A stretch of DNA of 64,000 nt from Parahoeflea alexandrii (GCF_027214025.1 NZ_JAPWHB010000001.1:496001-560000); one strand, 5' to 3'; shown: positions 15,736 through 25,358, counted from the stretch's first letter. Notes: generated by a model from the sequence alone, not told the origin. Numbers and translations are program-made.

Positions 15736-17916
15736 TTACGCCTCTCGTCTGCGGGCTGGACGGCCACCGCCATGAAGCGCGCGGAAAGCGGCAACGACGG
15801 CAGCGGCGAATTCTGGATCATTGATATGGTTCGGAAGCCGGATCAGCTGCCGGTTCGATGTCTGCCGGACCGTGGCTTCAAGCGCCGAGAAGAGCGCCTT
15901 GCGCGCGACAGGATCGTTAAACGCCTGACCGGGTGCATCGAGCGCCGATACCCCGCCCTCGGGCAGGAAGAAGCGGACCTGGCCTTCCATCTGGTTGAGA
16001 CGCTCGCCGATCCACCGGCCCATGGCGGTGCATTCCTCCGGCGTGGTGCGCATCAGCGTCACCTGGGGATTGTGCGGGTAGAAGGTGCGGGACTGGTATT
16101 TCGCGGGCACCGTCTCGGGGGCTGCGAAGTTGACCATGTCCAGCGCGCCGACAGAGCCTATATAGGGCATCCGAGTGCGAATGACGGCGCCGAAGCGGTC
16201 TTCCTTCGCCGGGAACACCCCGTCCATCATCATGTCGCAGATTTCGGTGGTGGTGATATCGATCACGCCCGAAACCTTGCCGGAATCGATCAGTTTCTCC
16301 ATAGACTGGCCGCCAATCCCGGTGGCGTGAAAGACCAGGCAATCATAGGCGTCATCGAGCAGGCCGACGATCTGCTGCACGCTTGGCGTCGTGACCCCGA
16401 ACATGGTGAGCCCGACAGCGGGTTTTCCAGGCGCCTTGGGCTTGGCTCCGCGCCGTGCCTTGACCATGCCGATCATGGCATGGGCTGCGTTGCCGAGGAC
16501 TTCCTCGGTGATGGAGTTCAACCCCTGCACATCGGCCACCGAGTGCATCATGGTGATATCGGAGGGACCGACATATTTGCCGACCTCGCCGGAGGCGACG
16601 GTGGAGACAATCAGTTTGGGAACCCCGATCGGCAACGCGCGCATCGCCGGGGCGACCATGGCGGTGCCGCCGGAGCCGGCCGCAGAGATGATCCCGCCAA
16701 TTCCCTGCTGGCGCTCGATCCAGCGCGAAAAGGCAAGCGTCATTCCGGCGACCGATTGCCCCCGGTCTCCGGTGAAGACACCCGCCGATCCGCGCGGATG
16801 GAATGCCGCGATCTGATTGGCCGGAATTTCGGCTCCCGAATGGGCGCCGGACGTCGATAGATCGACAAGCCGGACCGGAAGCCCCGCCGCGCGTATCTGG
16901 TCGCGGATGAAGCGCAGTTCGGCGCCCTTGGTGTCGAGCGTGCCGGCCACCAGCACCACGCTGTCACCGGGGCTCGCCAATTGCCTGATTTCCGCCTGCC
17001 CCGAGGTCACCGACGCATGCCCCGTGGTGACCACTCGTGCCGAGCGTTCGATCTGGGCCACCGGCGTGGGCTGCGACCACCGGGTCGGTGAAACCGGATT
17101 GGACATGTAGATTTTGACCGAATGCCCCGCCGACGCCGTCTTTTGCGTCTCGTCGGCGGACGGCGTTTGAGGCGCCTCGGGCGTGTCGTCATGGCTGTGC
17201 CGGCCAACACCGAGAAGGCGTTGCTGCAGCTCGCGGTCCGCAGCCAGCTCCCCGGCAGGCGCAATCCGGTTGATGCGGCCGTTGACCATGATCGCCACAT
17301 TGTCCGAGATCCCGCAGGCGACGCCGATGTTCTGCTCGATCACCAGAACTTCGATGTCGCCCTCTTCGGACAGGCGGACGAGCATTTCCTCGACCTGGGC
17401 GACGATGACCGGAGCCAGTCCTTCGGTCGGTTCGTCCATCACCAGCAGCTTCGGATTGGACAACAGCGCACGTGAAATCGCCAGCATCTGCTGTTCACCA
17501 CCCGAAAGCTGCGCCCCGCCATTGCTCTTGCGCTCGGCAAGCCGGGGGAAGGTCGAATAGATCCGCTCGACCGTCCAGGCTCCGGATTTGGTGGCAACCA
17601 TCTGGAGATGCTCGTCAACCGAGAGAGAGCGCCACAGCCGGCGCCCCTGCGGGACATAGCCGACGCCCATCCGGGCGATCTCGGCCGGTGTCTTGCCGAC
17701 CAGCGACTGGCCGGCGAAATTGATCGAGCCGGACGCCACAGGCACCATGCCCATGATCGCCTTGCACAGCGTGGTCTTGCCCATGCCGTTGCGGCCGACA
17801 ACCGAAAGCACGCCGCCTTCGAGCTTCAGATCGACACCCTGGAGCGCGTGGGACGCGCCGTAGAAAACGTTCAGTCCCCGGATATCAAGGGCCGGAGTGC
17901 GACCGCGCTCAACCAT
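15736..17916 (-). CDS. LivF-type ABC ATPase fused to a Tm-1-like (UPF0261) domain
   Basis: This 726-residue protein has two parts. Residues 1-235 are a complete ABC ATPase of the LivF type: Walker [10 protein letters not shown] (41-49), signature LSGGEQQ (137-143), Walker [11 protein letters not shown] (157-166), and VIEQN. A low-complexity linker (about 236-315) follows. Residues about 318-726 are a UPF0261/Tm-1-like ATP-binding domain ([18 protein letters not shown]-like glycine-rich [34 protein letters not shown]). The ATPase should power the neighbouring permeases. The role of the second domain is unknown. The gene overlaps the end of livG by eight bases and is followed two bases later by the TIM-barrel gene. 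Residues run continuously through the junction with no stop or frame change. Confidence 0.87.
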   Translation of the reverse strand: MVERGRTPALDIRGLNVFYGASHALQGVDLKLEGGVLSVVGRNGMGKTTLCKAIMGMVPVASGSINFAGQSLVGKTPAEIARMGVGYVPQGRRLWRSLSVDEHLQMVATKSGAWTVERIYSTFPRLAERKSNGGAQLSGGEQQMLAISRALLSNPKLLVMDEPTEGLAPVIVAQVEEMLVRLSEEGDIEVLVIEQNIGVACGISDNVAIMVNGRINRIAPAGELAADRELQQRLLGVGRHSHDDTPEAPQTPSADETQKTASAGHSVKIYMSNPVSPTRWSQPTPVAQIERSARVVTTGHASVTSGQAEIRQLASPGDSVVLVAGTLDTKGAELRFIRDQIRAAGLPVRLVDLSTSGAHSGAEIPANQIAAFHPRGSAGVFTGDRGQSVAGMTLAFSRWIERQQGIGGIISAAGSGGTAMVAPAMRALPIGVPKLIVSTVASGEVGKYVGPSDITMMHSVADVQGLNSITEEVLGNAAHAMIGMVKARRGAKPKAPGKPAVGLTMFGVTTPSVQQIVGLLDDAYDCLVFHATGIGGQSMEKLIDSGKVSGVIDITTTEICDMMMDGVFPAKEDRFGAVIRTRMPYIGSVGALDMVNFAAPETVPAKYQSRTFYPHNPQVTLMRTTPEECTAMGRWIGERLNQMEGQVRFFLPEGGVSALDAPGQAFNDPVARKALFSALEATVRQTSNRQLIRLPNHINDPEFAAAVVAAFRALHGGGRPARRREA

Positions 17917-18706
17917 GACCGTCCCCCAGATAGAGTTCCTGGACTTCCGGATCGTTCTCGATCTCTTCGGGCGTTCCCTCCTTGAAGATCCTGCCGTTGT
18001 GCATCATCGTCACGCTTTCGGCGACGCGCAGCGCCACATCCATGTCGTGTTCGATGATGATGAAGCCGATATGCGATGGCAGTCCGGTGAGAATGGCAAC
18101 GAGTTCGGCACGCTCGGTCGGAGACAGCCCTGCGGCGGGCTCGTCAAACAGGATGAAGCGCGGCGCACCGGCGAGCGCCAGCGCGATTTCCAGCTGGCGC
18201 TGCTGTCCGTAGCTGAGTTCGGACACCAATGTATCGCCTGATGCGGTCATGTGAACCGCCTCGATCAGTTCCGCCGTGCGGGTGAGCAAGGGATCACCCC
18301 GGCGCGGCCTGAGAAGCGAGAAGCGGCCGCGCGAAACGCCTCGGCAGGCCAGGTAGACATTGTCGGAAACCGTCAATCCACCAAAAAGCAGGCTGATCTG
18401 GTAGGTTCGGCGCAGCCCGCGGCGGATCCGCTCATAGGCCGGAAAGTTGCTCACATCCTCGCCAAATAGCCGGATGGTGCCGGATGTGGGCAGAAAGTCC
18501 CCGGTGATGCAGTTGAACAGGGTAGTCTTGCCCGCGCCGTTGGAACCAAGCACCGCGCGACGCTCGCCGGGACGGACCGAGAGCGTTATGTCCTCGATCG
18601 CCGCCAGCGCACCGAACATCTTGGTCACGCCGCGTAGCTCGAGCGCATTGCCGGAACTGACAGAGGCGAGGGTTTCGGAGCTTCTCCGCGTGTCGAGAAG
18701 GGTCAT
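17909..18706 (-). CDS. Branched-chain-amino-acid-type ABC transporter ATPase (LivG)
   Basis: This 265-residue protein has Walker A GSNGAGKTT, a signature variant LSYGQQRQLE, Walker B FILFDEPAAGLSP and an EHDMDVAL switch motif. The length and the 'RRTYQIS' region fit LivG. An open frame extends far upstream but lies inside the permease gene. The real start is the ATG at 18706, which overlaps the livM stop as ATGA. Substrates of Liv-type (HAAT) importers range from amino acids to aromatic acids and amides, so the name describes the family and not the cargo. Confidence 0.9.
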   Translation of the reverse strand: MTLLDTRRSSETLASVSSGNALELRGVTKMFGALAAIEDITLSVRPGERRAVLGSNGAGKTTLFNCITGDFLPTSGTIRLFGEDVSNFPAYERIRRGLRRTYQISLLFGGLTVSDNVYLACRGVSRGRFSLLRPRRGDPLLTRTAELIEAVHMTASGDTLVSELSYGQQRQLEIALALAGAPRFILFDEPAAGLSPTERAELVAILTGLPSHIGFIIIEHDMDVALRVAESVTMMHNGRIFKEGTPEEIENDPEVQELYLGDGHG

Positions 18707-19755
18707 TTCGCCTCCCCGGTCAGTGGATCCCTGCCACGACCCTTGCGGGCGCGCCAGCGTTCCCAAAGCCCCAGAACGCCATCGGGAGAGAAGAACACGA
18801 CGGCCAGAAATCCTAGACCGATCAACAGCTTGAAGCGTTCGCCCGACAGGCCGAATCCGGTCAGGATGTCTGGCGAGAAGGTGCGCAACACGGTGTAGAT
18901 CAGCGCGCCGATGAAGGGGCCGATCGGCCGGCGGACGCCGCCGACCACGGCGATCACCAGAATATCGATCACCGCCGGAATTCCGGCCGTGCCCGGGGAA
19001 ATCTGGGCATTCTGCCAGACCAGCAGAATGCCCCCAAAGGCAGCAATCACAGAGGCGAAGGTGTAGGCGGCGATCCGGTGGGCGGTGACGTTGAAGCCAA
19101 GCGCCGCCATACGCCGCGGATTGTCCCGAACGCCCTGAAGAGCCAGCCCGAAGGGCGAACGCGAAACATAGACCACGGCAAGATAGGACAGCACCGCGCA
19201 GCCTAGCGTGAGATAATAGAACGGCATCGGCTGGCGCCAGTCCACGCCGAACAGGTGTGGGGGAACGACGAGGTTGAACCCGGAATAGCCGTTGAAAATG
19301 CCGTAGTTCTGGCGCGTGAAGTAGAAAAACGCCGACGCGATCGCCAGGGTGATCATGATCGTGTAGATGCCTTCGGTCCGCACCGCGAGCGCACCGACAA
19401 GCGTGCCAAACGCGGCCGCAACGATCACCGCGATCGGTATGTAGAGCCACCAGGGCAGGTCCATGCTGATCGCCGCGACGCCGGATGTTCCAAAGATCGC
19501 GACCATGTATCCGCCAAGGGCTGCAACCGACATCTGGATCAGGCTGACCATGCCGCCATAGCCCGCAAGGAACATCAGGCTGAGCGCAATCATGCCAAGC
19601 ACAAAGGTCCAGCCGAACACCTGGAAGAGGATGAAATCGTTGACGAAGGCGGGCATGATCAACGCCACCAGCCCGGCGATCCACCATGCGGTCGGGATCC
19701 GTTCGGCCCAGGAGGACTGATAGGGTGTTGAGCGTTCAACAAGCGCCATGGTCAT
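18703..19755 (-). CDS. ABC transporter permease (LivM)
   Basis: This 350-residue hydrophobic protein has about eight to nine membrane segments. It shows the family stretch LAGYGGMVSLIQMSVAALGG (about residues 63-82) and the EAA-like loop LALQGVRDNPRRMAALGFNV. It forms half of the membrane channel together with the LivH-type protein encoded three bases upstream. It is coupled to livG by an ATGA overlap. Confidence 0.92.
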   Translation of the reverse strand: MTMALVERSTPYQSSWAERIPTAWWIAGLVALIMPAFVNDFILFQVFGWTFVLGMIALSLMFLAGYGGMVSLIQMSVAALGGYMVAIFGTSGVAAISMDLPWWLYIPIAVIVAAAFGTLVGALAVRTEGIYTIMITLAIASAFFYFTRQNYGIFNGYSGFNLVVPPHLFGVDWRQPMPFYYLTLGCAVLSYLAVVYVSRSPFGLALQGVRDNPRRMAALGFNVTAHRIAAYTFASVIAAFGGILLVWQNAQISPGTAGIPAVIDILVIAVVGGVRRPIGPFIGALIYTVLRTFSPDILTGFGLSGERFKLLIGLGFLAVVFFSPDGVLGLWERWRARKGRGRDPLTGEAK

Positions 19756-19758
19756 CCC

Positions 19759-20772
19759 TCATCGCGTTGATCCGAGCAGGCCCTGGGGGCGGAAGGCCAG
19801 CACTGCGGCCATGATCAGGAATGTGAAGACAACCGAGTAGGTCGGGGCATAGACAAGCCCGATCTGTTCGGACAGACCGATCACCAGTGCCCCGATGGCA
19901 GCGCCCGGGATCGATCCCATGCCGCCGACGATCACCACGACCAGACTTGCCAATAGGAAGCGCGTATCCTCGCCGGGCGACAGCGACTGGAATGTGCCGC
20001 CGACGATGCCCGCCATTCCCGCAAGGCCGGCGCCGAAGGCGAAAACCGCCAGAAAGACATACTGGATCCGGACACCGGAGGCGGCGAGCATTTCACGATC
20101 ATCGACACCGGCGCGGATCAGCATGCCAAGCCGGGACTTGTTGAGCACCAGCCACATCGCGATGCCGATGGCGATGGCCGCGACAAGGATCGCAATGCGC
20201 ACTGCCGGGTATTTGAGGTAGACCACGTCGCCGCTGGATTTGATCGATGAGATGATCGGCAGCACCGTCGGGCCGCTCAGCCATTCGGGCGACAAGATCG
20301 TGTAGGACTGCCCTCCCCAGATCCAGAGCATGATGTCCGCGATCACCACCGACAACCCGATGGTCACCATCGTCTGGCGCAGTTCCTCGCCTTCCATGCG
20401 GCGGAAGACCTGGTTCTGCAAAATCAGCCCGAGCGCCGCCACCACGATGAACACCACCGGAAAGGCCAGAACCCATGAACCGGTCGCGTCGGACACCTCA
20501 TAACCGACATATCCGCCCAGCAGATACAGCGAGCCATGCGCCAGATTGACGTTGCGCATCAGCCCGAAGATCAGCGTGAAACCGGATGCAACAAGAAAGT
20601 ACAGCGCACCGAGGGTAATTCCGCCGAAAAACGCATTGAGGAAAATACGCTTTGCCCCGATCGCGTCGACCAGACCCTCAGGCCATGGTGCGAAGATCAG
20701 CCACAACACGATCGCCACCGCGATGGCGATGATCAACGACCAGATCGGTCTGCGACTGTAAAAACCTCTCAT
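19759..20772 (-). CDS. ABC transporter permease (LivH)
   Basis: This roughly 337-residue membrane protein contains the LivH signature FGLMRNVNLAHGSLYLLGGY and a conserved loop RAGVDDREMLAASGV. I chose the ATG at 20772 (MRGFYSRRP), directly before the first membrane segment. A TTG at 20835 would add 21 residues and cannot be excluded. The 126 bases upstream, after the AraC gene, may carry a separate promoter, since TAGGAT lies at about 20820-20825 on the minus strand. I see no clear -35 partner. Confidence 0.87.
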   Translation of the reverse strand: MRGFYSRRPIWSLIIAIAVAIVLWLIFAPWPEGLVDAIGAKRIFLNAFFGGITLGALYFLVASGFTLIFGLMRNVNLAHGSLYLLGGYVGYEVSDATGSWVLAFPVVFIVVAALGLILQNQVFRRMEGEELRQTMVTIGLSVVIADIMLWIWGGQSYTILSPEWLSGPTVLPIISSIKSSGDVVYLKYPAVRIAILVAAIAIGIAMWLVLNKSRLGMLIRAGVDDREMLAASGVRIQYVFLAVFAFGAGLAGMAGIVGGTFQSLSPGEDTRFLLASLVVVIVGGMGSIPGAAIGALVIGLSEQIGLVYAPTYSVVFTFLIMAAVLAFRPQGLLGSTR

Positions 20773-20898
20773 GCGTCCAGCCCGTAATTTCGGCCCGGCC
20801 TTGCCGGACCAATAAACAGATCCTAGCCCCTTCAAAGCCTTGCATGCATACCCGACAGTCTTTTCGTTGCGCTCAGGGTCGGGAAAACATCATCCGGG

Positions 20899-21729
20899 CT
20901 AAGCGACATGAATGCTGCGGCGGTAGGCCGATGGAGGAACGACGCCGTTTGCTATGAAGAACCGCGAAAAGCTGGCCTGGCTTGAGTAGCCCAGATCAAA
21001 ACCGATATCGGACACCGCCTCCTGAGTAACCGCCAGCCGTTCGATGGCTCGCTCCATACGCAAGGCATTGAGATAGAGGTTCGGAGTCAATCCGATTTGT
21101 TCGCGGAACAGTTTGTAGAAATGCGGCCGCGACAGGCCGACTTCACGCGCCACTGCATCCAGCGCCAAGGCCTCACCGACGCGCTGCTGCAAGACTCGCA
21201 AGGCATTGCGAATGCGATAATCGCGCTTGGCGAACATTGGGCCGGTGAAACAATCGCCCTTGCTCGTCCATTGCAATGATTGATCAAACGCCAATTGCGT
21301 GAGGGAGCACAACCGCTCCTCCAGCAGAGCATCTTCCTTGTCGGGATCCAACATCGATTGTGTCGTGCCGAAAACCAGCCGCGCCAGCTGATCGGTTACT
21401 TCAATGCCGACGCGACCGAAACTGAGCGATGCTGTCGCCCGGCGCGAGGCCTCGAGGAACCAGGCCGGGCGGATATAGAGAACAAGGGCCAAAGTTGGCC
21501 CCTCACGGTGCAAACGGTTGTAATGATGGGACTGCCAGGGGCTGACCGCAACCGCCTGCCCCGGGGCCAATGGCCAGCGGCGATCATTGACCACCATCTC
21601 GGCCGGCGGGCCCTGAATATGGAAAACAAGATGACCTTCGCGGTGTCCGTGAGGCACCATTCCGCGATCCATCAAATATAGGCACACTCTCCCGAAAGCA
21701 CCATGAAACACAGACAATGCAGTGCTCAT
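20899..21729 (-). CDS. AraC-family transcriptional regulator
   Basis: This 276-residue protein has an N-terminal cupin-like sensor region (residues about 20-110; HREGHLVFHIQG, SPWQSHHYNR) and a C-terminal pair of helix-turn-helix motifs (about 175-270). These include LSRPHFYKLFREQIGLTPN and DLGYSSQASFSRFF. The start has a strong GGGAGGAG. It lies between the alcohol dehydrogenase and the permease genes on the same strand, so it probably senses the imported compound or a product and controls this operon. The region upstream (21730-21845) is AT-richer than its surroundings. Confidence 0.9.
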   Translation of the reverse strand: MSTALSVFHGAFGRVCLYLMDRGMVPHGHREGHLVFHIQGPPAEMVVNDRRWPLAPGQAVAVSPWQSHHYNRLHREGPTLALVLYIRPAWFLEASRRATASLSFGRVGIEVTDQLARLVFGTTQSMLDPDKEDALLEERLCSLTQLAFDQSLQWTSKGDCFTGPMFAKRDYRIRNALRVLQQRVGEALALDAVAREVGLSRPHFYKLFREQIGLTPNLYLNALRMERAIERLAVTQEAVSDIGFDLGYSSQASFSRFFIANGVVPPSAYRRSIHVA

Positions 21730-21845
21730 TCTCCTCCCTCATGCGTTCTTAAGATGCGCTTTACAGAAACGATAACGCGGAATTTTCTTGCCGTAAACAC
21801 ATGTTTTTTCGACACCTTTATTTGAAAAAACTACCGCAGCGCACA

Positions 21846-22907
21846 CTAAAAAGCCTCCTCGAGCAAACGTAGATAGTCTTCTGCGGACGCCAACCGGGGA
21901 TTGGTTTGGTTTGCAGGGTCTACTGCGGCAGCCTGCGCCGCGCGACGAAGCGACGCCCGCCCCAGGCCCAATGGTCCGATCCTCTCGGGCAGACCAAGCC
22001 TGGCTCCCAGCTCGGTGATCGCCGAAGCGACATCGCAGCCGGCCCGCAATCCGATTGCTTCACGAACCACGGGAAGCCGGTCGCTTACAGCAGGCAGATT
22101 GAAGCTGAGAATGTGAGGAAGCAGAGCCGCATTGAGCGAACCGTGCCGCCCGAACATGCCTGCCTCGGCTTCCAGCGCTCGTGCAGCTGCATCGATGCCA
22201 CCGAGCCCTTTTCGCGCCGACAGCCCTGCGTTGAGTGCTGCCGCGAGCATCTCGCGACGAGCCTCCACGTCACTCTGGTCTTCGACCGCGCGCGCCAAAT
22301 GGCGCATGGCCCGCCGCAACCCTTCCAGCGCAATGCCATCAGCGGGTGGATTGAACGCGGTTCCCAGATAGGCTTCGAGGCAATGCGTAAGGGTATCCAT
22401 TCCGGCAATTGCCGTCGCATATGCGTTGTTGCCAAGCGTCAGAGTGGCATCGCAAAGGACAACCGACGGGTTCTTGGGATTGAGGATCGGCAGGTCGGAA
22501 ATCGCTCCGCCAATGGGACCTAGTCCAACGCTTTCAGTGGTTGTCGGTATCGTCAGCAAGTGCGCCTGATTACCTCTCTTGGGAGGCGCATCGATCACCC
22601 GCGCCAGATCGAGGGCAACGGCGCCACCAAAGCCGATCACCGCATCGCAGCCGTTCTTGAGATAGGTCTTCGATGCGGCGCGAACCTGCGATGCTTTGAC
22701 CTGCGGCCGATACCCGCTCAGATGGACAGGTGCGCAATCCGCCGGAAGCGCATCGATAAGCCGTTCCAGGCAATCTTCATTTTCGCCAGCCTCATCGGTG
22801 ACGATCAACGGGCGCCTTATGTCCAGCTTGCGCAATTCCTCCGGCAAGGCGTCCTCCAGGACGCGGTCGGCGAAATGAATCCGGGTCATGAATGAAATCA
22901 ATGACAT
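21846..22907 (-). CDS. Iron-type alcohol dehydrogenase, divergent
   Basis: This 353-residue protein has the fold-level pattern of group III (iron-dependent) alcohol dehydrogenases: a metal-ligand Asp in CDATLTL, D-x-x-x-H in AGMDTLTHCLEAYLG and a later His pair in GRHGSLNAALLPH. The usual NAD-site GGGSxxD reads GFGGAVALD, and the usual TTAGTGSEV reads TTTESVGLGP. It is therefore a divergent clade, and the cofactor or substrate may differ. Maleylacetate-reductase-like or hydroxyacid-oxoacid activities occur in the superfamily. It lies 124 bases downstream of the binding-protein gene and 116 bases upstream of the AraC gene. Confidence 0.83.
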   Translation of the reverse strand: MSLISFMTRIHFADRVLEDALPEELRKLDIRRPLIVTDEAGENEDCLERLIDALPADCAPVHLSGYRPQVKASQVRAASKTYLKNGCDAVIGFGGAVALDLARVIDAPPKRGNQAHLLTIPTTTESVGLGPIGGAISDLPILNPKNPSVVLCDATLTLGNNAYATAIAGMDTLTHCLEAYLGTAFNPPADGIALEGLRRAMRHLARAVEDQSDVEARREMLAAALNAGLSARKGLGGIDAAARALEAEAGMFGRHGSLNAALLPHILSFNLPAVSDRLPVVREAIGLRAGCDVASAITELGARLGLPERIGPLGLGRASLRRAAQAAAVDPANQTNPRLASAEDYLRLLEEAF

Positions 22908-22986
22908 AAATCCATTCTCTCACAACAACCGGCCCCTTGGTGGAGCCTGGCAACCAAGGACGAGAGTAGACAGGGCGTGAAGACCC

Positions 22987-23020
22987 GCCACTGGCCGGGA
23001 GCATGTTCCCGGCCAGTGGC
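22987..23020 (-). terminator. Perfect 14-bp stem-loop after the binding-protein gene
   Basis: Bases 22987-23000 and 23007-23020 are exact inverted complements (GCCACTGGCCGGGA) around a six-base loop. The hairpin begins 11 bases after the binding-protein stop codon. There is no T-run after it on the minus strand, so full Rho-independent termination is doubtful. A hairpin here more likely stabilises the upstream mRNA or partly attenuates reading into the downstream genes, as is common between binding-protein and permease genes. Confidence 0.6.
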
Positions 23021-23031
23021 CTTGGTGTGTA

Positions 23032-24291
23032 TCAGCCCTTGCCACCGAGCGCGGTGCAGTCAGGTGTGTCGCGTGAGGGAAGGCCCATTGCGCGGAATTC
23101 GTCCGGCGTCATGCCCAGCGTCTGGTTGACATTGTCGACGCGTGACTTGAGCTCGACCTTGAGGCCGCCTGCCCCGTCTTCAACCACTTCGGTGATGAAG
23201 ACCGAACCCGATGCCTGACGGTTCTCGTTGAGCGTTACTGTGCCCAGCGGGGTATCAAGCGGCTTGGTCGAGAGCGCTTCCCGCAGTTTGGCCTGTCCGT
23301 CGCCCAGATCTCCCCCGACTTCGTTGATGCCCTGGATCGCCGCCAGCGCTGCGACATAGTAGCCAACGCCGAACAGTGATGGCGACGGGAACCGTTCACT
23401 TTCCGGGAATGCGTCCTGATAGGCCTTGACGTAAGCCTGCCATGCCGGGCTCGGATCGTCCGTGGCCAGCGGACCGGATGTCGGCGTGCCGATTAGCGCA
23501 TCCTTCGCCCGTCCCTTCGAGGTCAGGACGGTCTGGTCGGCCATGATGGTGCCGCCAATAAGATTGGTTTCCGCACCGGCCTGTTCGTACTGGTTAAGGA
23601 AGTTGATGGCGTCCGTGCCGCCAACCCCGAGATAGATCGCATCGATGTCATCGGGCATCGCCGCAATCACGCCACCGAAATCGGAGGAGCCCAGCGGCAC
23701 CCAGAACCGCTCGACGATTTCACCGCCGGAACGGCAGAAATCGACAGCGAAACCAAGGAAGTTGGTGTAGCCGAAGGAGTAGTCGGCAGCCACCGTGGCA
23801 ACCTTGTTCCATCCCTTCTCCTTGACCACATATGAGCCAAGGCCGGCGCCCCATTGAGAGCCATCAAGATTGAAACGGAAGAAGTTCGGGGCCGGATCGA
23901 CCCAGGTCGTTTCAAGCGCGCCGGAAATACCATTTATAATGGTCTTGTCGGGCACTGTCTTTGCGTAGTCGCGCATGGCGATGCCTTCCGAGCCGGAGAG
24001 CGGCCCGAGAATGATGTCCACGCCATCCTGCTCGATCAGCTTGCGCGCCTGGCGCACTGCCGTGTCCGGCGTCGTGTCACTGGGTGCCACCACGAGTTCG
24101 ATCTTCTTGCCGCCGGCCATGCCGCCGGCCTGCTCGACTGCCAATTCCACATTGCGGACACCATCGGCGCCGCCGGCAGCAAAAACGCCTTCCAGCGCAA
24201 CCAGAACGCCGATCTTGATTGTATCCTCGGCCATTGCTCCCGCGGGCAGCAAGAAGCATGTCGCAACCGAAGCGAATAATGCCTTCTTCAT
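23032..24291 (-). CDS. ABC transporter periplasmic substrate-binding protein
   Basis: This 419-residue protein begins with a Sec signal peptide (MKKALFASVATCFLLPAGAMA) and then DTIKIGVLVALEG, the opening of Peripla_BP_6 (Leu/Ile/Val-type) proteins. Inside are GPLSGSEG, DYSFGYTNFLGF and a YEQAGAETN segment. The ATG at 24291 is supported by AGGGAGGA and by the signal peptide; an upstream extension is unlikely. It is the first gene of the long minus-strand cluster and should deliver the unknown substrate to the permeases at 18703-20772. Confidence 0.92.
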   Translation of the reverse strand: MKKALFASVATCFLLPAGAMAEDTIKIGVLVALEGVFAAGGADGVRNVELAVEQAGGMAGGKKIELVVAPSDTTPDTAVRQARKLIEQDGVDIILGPLSGSEGIAMRDYAKTVPDKTIINGISGALETTWVDPAPNFFRFNLDGSQWGAGLGSYVVKEKGWNKVATVAADYSFGYTNFLGFAVDFCRSGGEIVERFWVPLGSSDFGGVIAAMPDDIDAIYLGVGGTDAINFLNQYEQAGAETNLIGGTIMADQTVLTSKGRAKDALIGTPTSGPLATDDPSPAWQAYVKAYQDAFPESERFPSPSLFGVGYYVAALAAIQGINEVGGDLGDGQAKLREALSTKPLDTPLGTVTLNENRQASGSVFITEVVEDGAGGLKVELKSRVDNVNQTLGMTPDEFRAMGLPSRDTPDCTALGGKG

Positions 24292-24614
24292 TGTCTTCCT
24301 CCCTAAGCAAGCGCGGACCACTTCTCCCAAAGTCACCGCCCCGCTGCCTGCATGAATATGGACGGCAACGGACCCAAGGTTAGCAGCATCACCACGGGTC
24401 GCGATGCCCCGGGGTTGGTTGCCATACCCCTACGTCTTTTTTTTTGAACGAATGGATGGCGATCGGCGCTGAACCGAAGCACGATGCGAGGCCGCAGGCA
24501 CTCGCCGAAGCGGACAGGGAGATCGAAATCCGTGGGTCGGCGAAGCAGGAATGCGCAACCAGCACAGCCTGGTTGCGGCACTCACAGCCAGATGAATGAT
24601 CGGGGAGAGAACGC
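24292..24614. promoter_or_regulatory. Divergent intergenic region
   Basis: These 323 bases separate the binding-protein gene (minus) from the SDR gene (plus) and must hold both promoters. I see a nine-base T-run at 24437-24445 and ribosome-binding sites at each edge. I find no convincing -35/-10 pair and no conserved gene. AraC binding sites may lie here, but I cannot define them. Confidence 0.4.
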
Positions 24615-25358
24615 ATGAATGACCAGCAATTCCAGGGAATGACCGCAATCGTTACCGGCGGCGCCCAGGGTATCGGTGAGGCCGTGGCGCGGCGGTTGAA
24701 CAAGGGCGGCGCAAGGATTGCCTTGTGGGATCTTGACCAGGAGCTGGCAAATCGCACCGCGCAAACACTCGATAACGCCATAGCATTGAAGGTGGACATC
24801 TCTGACTGGAACAATGTCGAAAGCGCCTGCGCGAAAACACTCGACGCGTTTGGCCGTATCGACATCCTGGTCAATTCAGCCGGCATCGCCGGATCGAATG
24901 CTCCGGTCGATCAGTACCCGGTGGATGAATTTGCAAAGATCGTCGCGGTCAACCTGAACGGGACCTTTCACGTCAATCGAGCCGTGGTGCCGTCCATGCG
25001 GGCTCAGGCCTATGGCCGGATCGTCAACATCGCCTCTGTTGCCGGCAAGGAAGGCAATCCGAATGCATCCGCCTATTCCGCCTCCAAGGCCGGCGTGATC
25101 GGCTTTACCAAGTCGCTGGGCAAGGAACTCGCCGGGCTCGACATCGCAGTCAATTGCGTTACCCCTGCGGCAGCGCGGACACGCATCTTCGATCAGATGG
25201 CACAAACCCACATCGATTACATGCTCTCGAAGATCCCGCGCGGCCGCTTCCTCGAACTCGACGAGGCCGCCGAGATGATCGCCTGGCTTTGCTCCCGCGA
25301 GAACAGTTTCACCACGGCCGGCGTCTTCGACCTCTCCGGCGGCAGAGCAACCTACTAG
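24615..25358 (+). CDS. Short-chain dehydrogenase/reductase
   Basis: This 247-residue protein has the classical SDR features: cofactor motif TGGAQGIGEAVA near residues 15-26, NSAGIAG, and the catalytic Ser (NIASVAG) with YSASKAG (Tyr-x-x-x-Lys). It oxidises or reduces an alcohol/ketone using NAD(P). After an Asp-containing turn (LWDLDQ), NAD is the more likely cofactor. It is divergent from the large minus-strand cluster and alone on its strand, so it may serve the same pathway. GGGGAGAG precedes the start. Confidence 0.92.
   Translation: MNDQQFQGMTAIVTGGAQGIGEAVARRLNKGGARIALWDLDQELANRTAQTLDNAIALKVDISDWNNVESACAKTLDAFGRIDILVNSAGIAGSNAPVDQYPVDEFAKIVAVNLNGTFHVNRAVVPSMRAQAYGRIVNIASVAGKEGNPNASAYSASKAGVIGFTKSLGKELAGLDIAVNCVTPAAARTRIFDQMAQTHIDYMLSKIPRGRFLELDEAAEMIAWLCSRENSFTTAGVFDLSGGRATY

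Noticed and set aside
17909-19687. A 592-codon frame joining LivG to upstream sequence
   Set aside because: The upstream part is an out-of-frame reading of the LivM gene. The ATGA overlap at 18703-18706 defines the LivG start.
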